From NCBI GenBank assembly GCA_003240775.1, contig QFNI01000024.1, forward strand, positions 1-56,205: 56,205 nucleotides of DNA, in the 5' to 3' direction. Shown here piece after piece: positions 18,396-25,948 of this stretch; within the stretch, counting starts at the first letter, position 1; each line of letters begins with the position of its first letter. The notes beneath the pieces are model-generated. The model was not told the origin of the DNA and did not search any database. It saw only the letters and a list, made by a program, of their open reading frames with translations. A program made the position numbers and the translations under genes. The DNA comes from Mesorhizobium amorphae. GTDB lineage: Bacteria; Pseudomonadota; Alphaproteobacteria; Rhizobiales; Rhizobiaceae.

Positions 18396-19931
18396 TTATG
18401 CGGTCCGGTGGTTGCGAAGGCGCCGCGCGGCGAGGTCGGCGACGCCGATGAGGCCTGCCTGGGCGCCGAGCGCCGCAGGCTTGATCCTGGGCATCAGGCG
18501 CGGATCGAGCGCCGCGAGATTTCCCCGCACACGGTCGAGAAAGCCGGGCGAAAGGCCGATGCCCCCCCCGATCACGATGTGGTCGGGGTCGAGCATCATC
18601 TGGATGTCACGGCAAAGCGTGGCGACGCGCTGGGCGCTTCGCCCGACGATCCCTTCCGCCCAGCCGGCACCCCCGCGCGCCTGCTCGAACACGCCGGCGG
18701 CATCGCAGGCGTGGCCCATGCGCGCGGCTTCCGCGGCGATCCACCGGCCCGACACCTCGTCTTCCAGAGGCGCGCCGCCTGCGGTGCTCCCGCGCAGAAG
18801 GCCGAAGCTGCCGGCGAGGCCCTCGATCAGGCGACCGTCCAGGACGATGCCGCCGCCGATGCCGGTCGAGATCGTGAGAAAGACGAGGCTTCTTCCCCCA
18901 TGCCCGCCGCGCGCGAACTCGCCCCAGGCCGCGGCCTGCGCGTCGTTGACGGCCACGGCCGGCGCGCCAAACGCTTGCGCGACGCGCGCGACCAGCGGGA
19001 AATTGTCGGGGATCGGCAGGGTTTCGGGGTTGAGCGCATACCAGCCCTCGGGCGAGACCACGCCTGTCGCGGCGATGCCGATGCCGGCAAAGGACTCGTC
19101 CCAGCCGGCCGTGGCTTCGCGTGCGGCCTCGATCCAGGCATCGGGCCCGTCCTTGGCGCGCGTGGCCACCACCGCCTCGCGGCGGATCGTGCCGCCTTCC
19201 AGGTGGGCGACCGCGATCTTGGTGCCGCCGATGTCGAGCGCCAGGATCGCCGCCCCCTCCCCTTGCGCGAAGCCGTCGCGCACGGCCGCATCGAACCAGG
19301 CCGTCGCATGCTCGGTGCGGGTGATGGCCGAGCCGACCACCACCGCATGAGCACCGGCCGCGGCTGCATCCCGCGCCTGCTCGGGCACGCGGATGCGGCC
19401 CTCCGCGATCACGTTGGGCGTCAGTGCGCGCATGGCGGCGATCAGCGCGAGATCGGGCTCCGTGGGTTCCGGGCCGCCGGTGTAGCCCGATAGCGTGGAG
19501 CCGAGATAATCGATGCCGAGCGCGTGCGCGCGGCGCGCGTCTTCGATGTTCGAGCAATCCGCCATGGAGAGCCTGCCGCGACGGCGCACGGCATCGGCTA
19601 GCGCTTCCACGGATGCGGGGCGCACGCGATCCGTCGCATCGAACGCGATGACATCGGCGCCTGCTTCGGCCAGCGCGTCGACATCGTGCAGAAAGGGCGT
19701 GATGCGCACGGGGCTGTCGTCGAGGTCGCGTTTCACGATGCCCACGATCGGCACGGAGACGGCGGGACGCACGGCGCGCAGATAGCTGATGGATTCGATG
19801 CGCAGCGCCACCGCGCCTGCCGCGACCGCGGCCTTTGCAAAGGCCACCACATGATCGGCCTCGTCCATCGGGCCGCCGGGCACTGGCTGGCAGGAAACCA
19901 CGAGCCCTTTCGGGATGGCGTGTTGCGGCAA
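18396..19931 (-). CDS. NanE-NanK fusion: ManNAc-6-phosphate 2-epimerase / ROK-family ManNAc kinase
   Basis: One 511-residue chain carrying two successive steps of N-acetylmannosamine use: phosphorylation and epimerisation to GlcNAc-6-phosphate. Residues ~1-222 are the NanE barrel, with LRIES (E46), the likely catalytic Lys in GIVKRDL (K67), FDATDR, MADCSN and AEGRI (E178). Residues ~226-511 are a ROK sugar kinase with the phosphate loop LALDIGGTK (233-238 = DIGGTK), the catalytic Asp in VNDAQAAAWGE (D330) and STGIGGGI. The usual ROK zinc-binding His and CxCGxxGC signature is missing; AGSFGLLRGSTAG occupies its place. No sialate lyase is near, so ManNAc rather than sialic acid may be the entry point. 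Confidence 0.9.
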   Translation of the reverse strand: MPQHAIPKGLVVSCQPVPGGPMDEADHVVAFAKAAVAAGAVALRIESISYLRAVRPAVSVPIVGIVKRDLDDSPVRITPFLHDVDALAEAGADVIAFDATDRVRPASVEALADAVRRRGRLSMADCSNIEDARRAHALGIDYLGSTLSGYTGGPEPTEPDLALIAAMRALTPNVIAEGRIRVPEQARDAAAAGAHAVVVGSAITRTEHATAWFDAAVRDGFAQGEGAAILALDIGGTKIAVAHLEGGTIRREAVVATRAKDGPDAWIEAAREATAGWDESFAGIGIAATGVVSPEGWYALNPETLPIPDNFPLVARVAQAFGAPAVAVNDAQAAAWGEFARGGHGGRSLVFLTISTGIGGGIVLDGRLIEGLAGSFGLLRGSTAGGAPLEDEVSGRWIAAEAARMGHACDAAGVFEQARGGAGWAEGIVGRSAQRVATLCRDIQMMLDPDHIVIGGGIGLSPGFLDRVRGNLAALDPRLMPRIKPAALGAQAGLIGVADLAARRLRNHRTA

Positions 19932-19965
19932 GGCGAATCCTCTTTCGAGGCCTCACTCTACCCAA

Positions 19966-20003
19966 ACCAGACCAGCGGGAAACTGGATTTCATCTGGTAT
20001 CAT
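19966..20003. promoter_or_regulatory. Candidate GntR operator before the NanEK operon
   Basis: The 68-bp gap between the regulator stop and the NanEK start, with the regulator's last codons, holds inverted arms ACCAGA (19966-19971) and TCTGGT (19993-19998), an inner CCAG...CTGG pair, and the decamer CTGGTATCAT (19994-20003). The same decamer is found just upstream of the regulator gene itself. TGGT/ACCA half-sites resemble those used by NagR/DasR-type regulators. Confidence 0.55.
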
Positions 20004-20731
20004 CGATTGAGTTCGAACACGAAGTCGTAGACGTCGCCCTTGTAGGTGGTCTCGCAGAATTCCACCGTCCGTCCGTCGCCCAGGAAACAGCGGCGTTCGG
20101 TGACCAGAACGGGCGAGCCCGCGGGGCATTCGAGATGGCGCGCATCGTCTTCGGAAGCCGCTCGGGCCTGCATGCGCTGGAGCGCGTGCTGGGGCATGAA
20201 CCCGCGCTCGGCCAGCGCCTCGTAAAGCGAGTGGCCCACTGCATCGGGTCCGGAAAGGAAGGGCTGAGGCACGGTGGCGACCTCGAGCGCAATCGGCACC
20301 CCATCGGCCGTGCGCACGCGTTTCATGCGGACGACATTCATCGAGCCGGTGATGCCGAGCGCCATCATCTCGTGCGAGAACGGCCGCGCCAGCTGCTTGG
20401 AGATCCAGATGCAGCCCGGCTCCTGCCCGCGCGCGCGGATGTCCTCGGAAAAGCTCGACAAGGTGGAAAGCGACTTCTCCACCCGTGCGCCCACTTCCGT
20501 CTTGAAGCCGTGCCGCCGGGTGAGCAGCCCTTCTTCCTCCAGCACCGCGAACGCCTTGCGCACCGTGACGCGCGACAGGCCGAGTTCGTCCGCGATCAGC
20601 CTTTCGCCGGGCAGAACCGCGCCCGGGCGCAACTGCGTTGCCCGGATCGGCCCTTCGATGGCCGCAACCAGGCGCCGGTAGAGCGGCAGATCGGCGCTCT
20701 GCGCGAGAAGTTCCGTGCCGACCAGCGCCAT
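20000..20731 (-). CDS. GntR-family (HutC/UTRA) transcriptional regulator of the amino-sugar operon
   Basis: Probable repressor of the NanEK/ABC operon, inactivated by a sugar-phosphate effector. The N-terminal winged helix reads LPLYRRLVAAIEGPI, then VLPGERLIADELGLSRVTVRKAF. The C-terminal UTRA ligand domain includes FSEDIRARG, RVRTADGVPIALE, SLYEALAERG and ERRCFLGDGRTVEFCETTY. ATG 20731 is chosen as start; GTG 20749 and TTG 20794 are in frame, but the last lies too far from the only ggagg. A candidate operator lies at 20801-20813. The gene is co-directional with NanEK, 68 bp away. Confidence 0.9.
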   Translation of the reverse strand: MALVGTELLAQSADLPLYRRLVAAIEGPIRATQLRPGAVLPGERLIADELGLSRVTVRKAFAVLEEEGLLTRRHGFKTEVGARVEKSLSTLSSFSEDIRARGQEPGCIWISKQLARPFSHEMMALGITGSMNVVRMKRVRTADGVPIALEVATVPQPFLSGPDAVGHSLYEALAERGFMPQHALQRMQARAASEDDARHLECPAGSPVLVTERRCFLGDGRTVEFCETTYKGDVYDFVFELNR

Positions 20732-20800
20732 GAACTCCCGACTTTCCACCGTCCCGCCCCGCTTTCCCGCGCATCGCGAAAAATCATTCGTCAAAGCAAA

Positions 20801-20813
20801 CTGGTATCATACC
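20801..20813. promoter_or_regulatory. Candidate autoregulatory GntR operator
   Basis: CTGGTATCATACC contains the perfect palindrome GGTAT-C-ATACC and repeats the CTGGTATCAT seen before NanEK. It lies 70 bp upstream of the chosen regulator start and 93 bp before the divergent phosphatase gene, so it could control either gene. Confidence 0.55.
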
Positions 20814-20905
20814 TCCGCTCGATATCGGTAGGAAATCGCAAGATGAAGGCGCCCGATCCGCATTCCATTCGAAGCTTGCAGCCTCCAGCGTGCTAGGGCA
20901 CGCGC

Positions 20906-21478
20906 ATGGCCTCGCTCTTGTTCATCACCCATCCCGAAGTGGTCGTCGATCCCGCAACCCCGATCGAGCGCTGGCATTTGAGCCCCGCGGGCATCACTCG
21001 GATGCGACACTTCTCTGGCTCTCCCGTGCCCGCGGATGTCCGGGCGATCTGGTCGAGCGCGGAAACCAAGGCGATCGAGGCCGCTGGCATCCTGGGCGGC
21101 GCCCTGGGGCTCGGCGTCCAGGTGGCAGGCGATCTCGGCGAGAACGACCGAAGCGCGACGGGCTTTCTTCCGCCCGCGGATTTCGAGGCGACGGCCGACG
21201 TGTTCTTCGCCTCCCCGGCTTCGAGTATCCGCGGCTGGGAGCGCGCGGTCGACGCCCAGGCGCGCATCTGCGCGGCGGTTGCCCGGATCGTCGCCGGGCA
21301 CGATGGGGGCGACCTCGCCATCGTCGCCCACGGCGCCGTCGGCACCCTCCTCTTCTGCGCGCTTTCACGCCACGGGATCAGCAGATCTTTCGATCAGCCT
21401 TTCCAAGGTCACTATTGGCGGGCACCCCTGCCGGACCTCGTGCCAGAGCACGGCTGGGTGCCAATCGCATCCCGCTAG
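20906..21478 (+). CDS. Histidine phosphatase (phosphoglycerate-mutase) superfamily protein with altered RHG motif
   Basis: A 190-residue protein with the superfamily fold signs: an N-terminal LLFITHPEVVVDP where RHGE normally stands, WHLSPAGITRM (the usual LTxxGxxQ region), WSSAETKAIEAA (usual SSxxxRAxQTA), and the second His in IVAHGAVGTLL. The first conserved Arg is replaced by Thr, while both catalytic histidines remain. Phosphatase activity is plausible but not certain; substrate unknown. It is divergent from the GntR regulator. Confidence 0.8.
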   Translation: MASLLFITHPEVVVDPATPIERWHLSPAGITRMRHFSGSPVPADVRAIWSSAETKAIEAAGILGGALGLGVQVAGDLGENDRSATGFLPPADFEATADVFFASPASSIRGWERAVDAQARICAAVARIVAGHDGGDLAIVAHGAVGTLLFCALSRHGISRSFDQPFQGHYWRAPLPDLVPEHGWVPIASR

Positions 21479-21518
21479 CGGCAACTGGCCGAGGGGTCCT
21501 TGATCCTGTGGAGAACCG

Positions 21519-21854
21519 ATGCCGAAACTGCCGGCGCTTCTGATCATCACCGTGTTTGCCGCCATGGCCGGCTGCGCCAAGCCCCCGTCGAGCATCAAGC
21601 CGATCGCCGCCGACGACCGCGCCTATGCCGGCCTGAGCTGCGACCAGCTCCGCACCGAGCGCCAGCAGGTGGCCAACGACCTCGAAGCCGTTTCCACCCG
21701 TCAAAGCACCCGCGCCGCGAGCGATGCCGCAAGCATGATGGTCGTCGGCGTGCCCGTCGCCTCCGTGGTCACGGAAGACCTGTCTCCGCATGTCGCGGTC
21801 GGCAAGGGCAAGGTGATCGCTCTCGATAACGCCTTGCAGCGCGGCGGCTGCTGA
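21519..21854 (+). CDS. Small lipoprotein of unknown function
   Basis: A 111-residue protein with an N-terminal hydrophobic signal ending in the lipobox-like AMAGC, so probably lipid-anchored in the inner or outer membrane. The mature part starts AKPPSSIKPIAADDRAYAGLSCDQLRTERQQ. A short helical stretch rich in Gln/Arg/Glu is followed by a small hydrophobic patch (MMVVGVPVASVV). The form resembles many alphaproteobacterial YMGG-like or hypothetical lipoproteins, but no specific family is recognised. Confidence 0.75.
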   Translation: MPKLPALLIITVFAAMAGCAKPPSSIKPIAADDRAYAGLSCDQLRTERQQVANDLEAVSTRQSTRAASDAASMMVVGVPVASVVTEDLSPHVAVGKGKVIALDNALQRGGC

Positions 21855-21897
21855 TCGTGTCGGAGCGGGTGGGATGCAGATTGCCCGCGAATTGTGG

Positions 21898-22380
21898 TCA
21901 TCGAGCCAGTTTTGCGAGTGCGAGGGCAAAACCGGCCGCGGCTGCGAGCGAGCATGCTGTGCGAACGTGGTTCCAGAACAACCAAGGATCTCTGAAGTCG
22001 CGCCAGCTTTGGAGGCTGAAAGCCGATGCGGGCAGTGACGCCAGGTTTTCGTTGAGCGGCACGTTCATGCTCACCGTGACAAATATCGAGCCGACGACGT
22101 AGGCGAGCAACGCCGCGATGACGAAGGCTCGCGTGTTCGAGGGCAGAAAGGCTGTCGATGCGAGGAGAACTGCTGCCGCCAGTCCCGTGCCGAAGAAGGC
22201 AGCGAAAAACAGTGGGTTCAGAACGGCGACGTTGATCGATTGCATCGCGGCGATCGACTCGACGGCCGGCAGTCGATCGAGTGCGTGGATGACGAAAGTC
22301 GAGAAGGCAAAGAATATGCCGCCGACAAGCCCGGCACCGACACACGCAAAGATGAGCGTCGAGAGAAATATGGCGTTCAT
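21898..22380 (-). CDS. DUF1772 (anthrone-oxygenase-like) membrane protein
   Basis: A 160-residue membrane protein with four predicted helices: an opening FLSTLIFACVGAGLVGGIFFAFSTFV, then MQSINVAVLNPLFFAAFFGTG, and later FVTVSMNVPLNENLA with the NVPLN motif typical of DUF1772. A terminal W-x10-WNHVRTACSLAAAAGFALA completes the pattern. The true physiological role is unknown; DUF1772 proteins are related to fungal anthrone oxygenases. The ATG at 22380 begins the family alignment, so 30 residues of upstream frame are dropped. It lies downstream of the NmrA-like gene in the same direction. Confidence 0.85.
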   Translation of the reverse strand: MNAIFLSTLIFACVGAGLVGGIFFAFSTFVIHALDRLPAVESIAAMQSINVAVLNPLFFAAFFGTGLAAAVLLASTAFLPSNTRAFVIAALLAYVVGSIFVTVSMNVPLNENLASLPASAFSLQSWRDFRDPWLFWNHVRTACSLAAAAGFALALAKLAR

Positions 22381-22488
22381 GGTGGACCCCAGCGCCCATG
22401 GTGAGCATCGCGCAAGCGAGCAGGCCTGCATGGCAGTCGGGCGGTGGAGCGCGCGCACTCTCGTGCGCACGGACCCACCGCTTCGAGA

Positions 22489-23337
22489 TCAGGCGGCGGG
22501 TCTCCACGACCCGGCCGCAGATGCGCCTGCGATGTAGGATTGAAAATCGCGCGGCGGACGGCCGAGGACGCGTTCGACGCCATCCGCGATCCCGCTGTTG
22601 CGTCCGTCGAGGACCTCATCGAACAGCATCCGCATGAGAGCGATGATCTCGTCAGGCAGGCTTTGTGCTCTCAGCTCGTCCAGAAACGGTTCGAGCGGCA
22701 CTTGAGTGAAGCGGACCGGTCGCTCGAGGTGATGGGAGAAAAGGTCCGCGATCTCGGCAAAGATCAGGGCTCGTGGGCCGGTCAGCTCGTAGAGCTGGCG
22801 CTCGTGCCCACGTTCCGTCAGCACCACTGCCGCAACATCAGCGATGTCGTCGGCATCCACGAAGGGTTCGGCGACATCGCCAGCCGGCAGAACGATCTCG
22901 CCCGACATGACGCCATCGGTGAGGAAGCTTTCGCTGAAGTTCTGATTGAACCAGCTGCAACGCAGGATCGTCCACTCAGGCACAGCCGCCATGAGCGCCT
23001 GTTCCGCGCGCTCAGCGCCCTGCTCGCCGCGGCCCGACAGCAGAACGACGCGCTTGATGCCCATCTCCGAAGCCAGTCGGGAAAGCGCATCAACGGCTTC
23101 CGCTCCGCCGGGAAGCCCGAGATCGGGTTGATAGCTGAGGTAGAGGCTCCCTGCCCCGCCAAGCGCGTCTTTCCATGTGCTTCGATCCGTCCAGTCGAAC
23201 GAGGGCATGGTCGAGCGTGATGCGAAGCGGAAAGACCGTCCTTTGGCGGCAAGCCGTTCGGCCAAGCGCCTGCCCGTTTTGCCGCCACCGCCGACGATGA
23301 CGACTGGGGCTGAACCGGTTCCCATCTGACTGTCCAT
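22489..23337 (-). CDS. NmrA-like NAD(P)-binding protein (atypical short-chain dehydrogenase)
   Basis: A 282-residue Rossmann protein with VVIVGGGGKTGRRLAERL at the N-terminus, the VVLLSGRG strand and a WTILRCSWFNQNFSESFL segment characteristic of NmrA/azoreductase-like SDRs. The canonical YxxxK is absent, as usual in this group, so it may sense redox state or act on quinones or flavonoids. A ggag site precedes the ATG by 8 nt. It is divergent from a TetR gene, and both ends of the shared 94-bp gap hold the same 15-bp palindrome, so the TetR protein almost certainly controls it. Confidence 0.85.
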   Translation of the reverse strand: MDSQMGTGSAPVVIVGGGGKTGRRLAERLAAKGRSFRFASRSTMPSFDWTDRSTWKDALGGAGSLYLSYQPDLGLPGGAEAVDALSRLASEMGIKRVVLLSGRGEQGAERAEQALMAAVPEWTILRCSWFNQNFSESFLTDGVMSGEIVLPAGDVAEPFVDADDIADVAAVVLTERGHERQLYELTGPRALIFAEIADLFSHHLERPVRFTQVPLEPFLDELRAQSLPDEIIALMRMLFDEVLDGRNSGIADGVERVLGRPPRDFQSYIAGASAAGSWRPAA

Positions 23338-23354
23338 TTGGCCATCTCCAAAAT

Positions 23355-23369
23355 ATGATGAATGCTCAT
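23355..23369. promoter_or_regulatory. TetR operator copy 1 (NmrA-like side)
   Basis: ATGATGAATGCTCAT is a 15-bp near-palindrome 18 bp upstream of the NmrA-like start. It matches copy 2, 60 bp away, at 13 of 15 positions, giving a shared ATGAKGAATKCTCAT motif. Confidence 0.7.
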
Positions 23370-23414
23370 ATTTGAGATGTGATGGTCCCTCATAAATGGT
23401 GGGTCAAGCAAAAC

Positions 23415-23429
23415 ATGAGGAATTCTCAT
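23415..23429. promoter_or_regulatory. TetR operator copy 2 (overlaps tetR ribosome site)
   Basis: ATGAGGAATTCTCAT has perfect 5-bp arms ATGAG/CTCAT and ends 2 bp before the tetR start codon. The gagg inside it seems to serve as ribosome-binding site, so bound repressor would block its own expression. Confidence 0.7.
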
Positions 23430-23431
23430 AA

Positions 23432-24064
23432 ATGAACGATGAGACGACGGGACTTAAGGTCGGACGCGTGCCGACCCAGGCTCGAGCTCGCAAACGCGTC
23501 GAGACGATCCTGCATGAGGCGACAGGCATGATCGCAGCTCATGGGCTTGACGCACTGCGCATGAGCGAGCTTGCGCAGCGCGCCGGGATCCCGATCGGCT
23601 CTCTTTACCAGTATTTTCCCGACAAGGCGGCGGTGGTGGCTCAGCTGTCGATGCGGCTGAACGACGAAGGCCGGAGATGTGTGGCGGATGAACTTACTCC
23701 GGTCCGCACAGAGAAAGAGCTGTTCGCGGCGATCGGAGAAATCGCTGATCGCTTCTATGCGATGTATGTCGAGCAGCCTGCGATGAAGGCAGTGTGGCAG
23801 GCGACCCAGGCCAGTCCCGTGTTGCAGGAACTCGATGCCAAGGATGGCATCGAGCATTCGAAGCTGTTGTCGCAGGCGATGACGAGAGTTTATCCGCGTG
23901 CCGACAGCCACAAGCTCTTCGCCTTGTCCGCATTGCTGATGACGCAGCTTGCGGCGGCTGTTCGCTTCGCGATCACCTTGGATGACGGCGATGCACGCAT
24001 GGTGCTCGACATGTTCAAGTCGCTCATGCTGCCGAGGAAGATCGAGGCGCTGGATCGAAGCTGA
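23432..24064 (+). CDS. TetR-family repressor divergent from the NmrA-like gene
   Basis: A 210-residue regulator. The N-terminal helix-turn-helix reads RKRVETILHEATGMIAAHGLDALRMSELAQRAGIPIGSLYQYFPDKAAVVAQL, a standard TetR domain. The C-terminal part (about 75-210) is the variable ligand-binding half, with FYAMYVEQPAMKAVWQATQ resembling TetR_C domains of the type-41 group. It probably represses itself and the divergent NmrA-like and DUF1772 genes through the two palindromes. The ligand is unknown. Confidence 0.9.
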   Translation: MNDETTGLKVGRVPTQARARKRVETILHEATGMIAAHGLDALRMSELAQRAGIPIGSLYQYFPDKAAVVAQLSMRLNDEGRRCVADELTPVRTEKELFAAIGEIADRFYAMYVEQPAMKAVWQATQASPVLQELDAKDGIEHSKLLSQAMTRVYPRADSHKLFALSALLMTQLAAAVRFAITLDDGDARMVLDMFKSLMLPRKIEALDRS

Positions 24065-24136
24065 TTTTGCAGCCCTTCGATTGGATCGAGCAGGCTTCTG
24101 GTAAAAATCAACTCGACCATCCGACCGATGGGAGGT

Positions 24137-24745
24137 TCATGACCTACCTTTTTTCTTTCGGTCGTTTTCCTGCAAATCATCTTCATCCTTCGTAACTGCG
24201 AAGGATCGGCACTCCCACTGCTGCCGCGTGAGTTCCCAGTCGACCTCCGTCCAACCCCTCGCGACCATCCACGCGGGACCGGCCCTTTCCGCCACCCGCA
24301 CAGCACCGTAGCGCTCTGCGATCTTGGTGATGCGGCTGTTTCCGCTGGCGGTGTCACTGACGAAAGCGTCCAATCCGAGAGACGTGAATCCGAAATCCAC
24401 GAGGCACTCTCCGGCTTCCAGGGCAACCTTGTGCTTTCCCCAGAACATCGGAGCCAATTCTATGCCGAGCACCGCGACATTGGGGTTCTCAGGCTTAATT
24501 CGAACGCCGCCGCAGCCGCGCAGCGCCGCGTCCGACTTGCCGAATATGCCGAGCTGGAAATTGAGCCGGGGATGCTGGCGCTGCCATTCGAGAAACAACG
24601 TGAAGAGCGATTGAGCCTGGGCTTCATCCCCCTCGGCGATGTCATACAAGGCGCGATATCTGGCGTCGGCCTGGTATGCGACGAAGGCGAGGCGGTCCTC
24701 TTCGGTGAAGTCGCGAAGCGTGAATCTTTTGGTCTCCAGCCTCAT
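24137..24745 (-). CDS. GNAT-family N-acetyltransferase (RimJ/RimL type)
   Basis: A 202-residue acetyltransferase that would transfer acetyl from acetyl-CoA to an amine or protein N-terminus. It opens ETKRFTLRDFTEEDRLAFVAYQ, has GCGGVRIK and VAVLGIELAPMFWGKHKVA before the CoA-binding turn, and FVSDTASGNSRITKIAERYGAVRV, the usual NxxSxxxxxKxGF-like segment of RimJ/RimL enzymes. The last 15 residues are strongly charged (DEDDLQENDRKKKGRS). It stands alone, and its substrate cannot be inferred. Confidence 0.85.
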   Translation of the reverse strand: MRLETKRFTLRDFTEEDRLAFVAYQADARYRALYDIAEGDEAQAQSLFTLFLEWQRQHPRLNFQLGIFGKSDAALRGCGGVRIKPENPNVAVLGIELAPMFWGKHKVALEAGECLVDFGFTSLGLDAFVSDTASGNSRITKIAERYGAVRVAERAGPAWMVARGWTEVDWELTRQQWECRSFAVTKDEDDLQENDRKKKGRS

Positions 24746-24888
24746 GACACAGCGCCTTGGGGTCGTGCCGCGTGGATCTCGATAGCCATGATCCGCCTTT
24801 CGCCTTGGTCTAAGCTCAGTTGTTCAGACGCGTGCAAGGCTTGCTCCTTGCAATCCAAGCGATGGGTTCTGCACGCAGTGCGATCCCG

Positions 24889-25296
24889 TCACGGGAGGTT
24901 GTAGTCGAACCAGAGATGGTGCGTGCCCGCCTCGTCGATGCGTATTCCTCCCGAGCCGGATATGCCGTGCAATCTGCCTGTTCCGCTGCCATCCACGATC
25001 AGAAAGAACTCGTTTGATCGATCGCGACCTCTGGTCGAGGCGCAATGGATGAAGTTGAACGATCCTTCGAGCCCGTTGAGACTTCCCGCAAAGCTTTCGA
25101 TCGCGACATAGGTCCCGATGCCGGCTTCCTGGTCGAACGCGGCAGCGAAAACAGTCCTCGACCTTCCTTCGGCCTCACCGCTCAGGGTCTTTTCCATCGT
25201 CTTGACGGTGAGGGGCAAGGCGGTGGACACTGGCGCCCCTTCCTGAACGTCGACCGACTTCAGGTTGGCGATGGAGAATGTCGCAGTGGCCCGCAT
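24889..25296 (-). CDS. DUF3224 domain-containing protein
   Basis: A 135-residue protein beginning MRATATFSIANLKSVD, with TMEKTLSGEAEGRSRTVF, ESFAGSLNGLEGSFNFIH and a C-terminal HHLWFDYNL. The repeated beta-strand/turn pattern and FxGxLxGxxGSFxxxH motif are characteristic of DUF3224, a small allene-oxide-cyclase-like barrel. The function is unknown. The frame is open far upstream, but only the part after ATG 25296 resembles the family. About 200 bp upstream hold nothing recognisable. Confidence 0.85.
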   Translation of the reverse strand: MRATATFSIANLKSVDVQEGAPVSTALPLTVKTMEKTLSGEAEGRSRTVFAAAFDQEAGIGTYVAIESFAGSLNGLEGSFNFIHCASTRGRDRSNEFFLIVDGSGTGRLHGISGSGGIRIDEAGTHHLWFDYNLP

Positions 25297-25493
25297 CGGG
25301 TTGCTCCAGATCTGCTGAGACGTTGGTTCGTTCCTGATCCCTGGCCGAACCGTTTCCAGAGCGCTGGCAAGGTCCCGATGAAATGCAAGACTTCCACGAG
25401 GACTTCGGGCTTCTTGGCTCCGGCCAATTTGGCAGAAGAGGAATAACGGGTCCTCCAGAGGCAAGATGAAGCGGCGTCGAGACTGATCCCACT

Positions 25494-25880
25494 CTAGGTG
25501 AGACCCACAGCTATCAGCCCGCATGCCAGCATCATCAGTGCCCAGCCGGGATGAAAGCGGCGAACGGCCCAAAGCAGTCCAAGGCCGCCATAGGCGAAGG
25601 ACGAAGCAGCAAGCAGGCCGACGAGGCGTCGCGCATCCTCGCCGAACCAGAGCGCGGTCAAGACGAGCATCGCGCCGCTTATCAGCCAGTTCGCGGTCGT
25701 GAAATGCAGCAGCACGCCGACCAGCTTCTTCATCGCGGACGAGGCGCGCGGGTGTTGAGCGAGTTCCGTTGCCAGAGGAGCGATGATCGCGCGCTGCATG
25801 AGCACGCCGTGAATCAGCGCCGTCCCCACGCCAATGAGGCCCGCTGCCACGAGAGCAATCTGCGAATGATCCACAGCCAT
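25494..25880 (-). CDS. Small four-helix membrane protein under TetR control (module 1)
   Basis: A 128-residue hydrophobic protein with four predicted membrane helices: IALVAAGLIGVGTALIHGVL, then LLHFTTANWLISGAMLVLTALWF, LVGLLAASSFAYGGLGLLWAV and WALMMLACGLIAVGL. No catalytic motif is visible. Its start codon lies inside an 18-bp palindrome, and a TetR gene reads away on the other strand. The same arrangement of small membrane protein plus related TetR recurs at 28.9-29.9 kb. Confidence 0.75.
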   Translation of the reverse strand: MAVDHSQIALVAAGLIGVGTALIHGVLMQRAIIAPLATELAQHPRASSAMKKLVGVLLHFTTANWLISGAMLVLTALWFGEDARRLVGLLAASSFAYGGLGLLWAVRRFHPGWALMMLACGLIAVGLT

Positions 25881-25894
25881 ACATCCATGTATGG
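25877..25894. promoter_or_regulatory. TetR operator, module 1
   Basis: CCATACAT-CC-ATGTATGG is a palindrome with perfect 8-bp arms. It covers the start codon of the membrane-protein gene and lies 55 bp before the TetR start. A weaker half-site (TGTATGG, 25935-25941) follows close to the TetR start. Confidence 0.7.
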
Positions 25895-25948
25895 AGACGT
25901 ATGAGGATATTCGTCGCTTCGGTCAAGACATATCTGTATGGTCGGTCC

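Noticed and set aside
21417..21430. Weak match to the tRNA-Arg 3' end (TGGCGGGCACCC versus TGGCGCACCC) as a possible attachment site
   Set aside because: It is short, gapped and inside the histidine-phosphatase coding region, so it is not distinguishable from chance.
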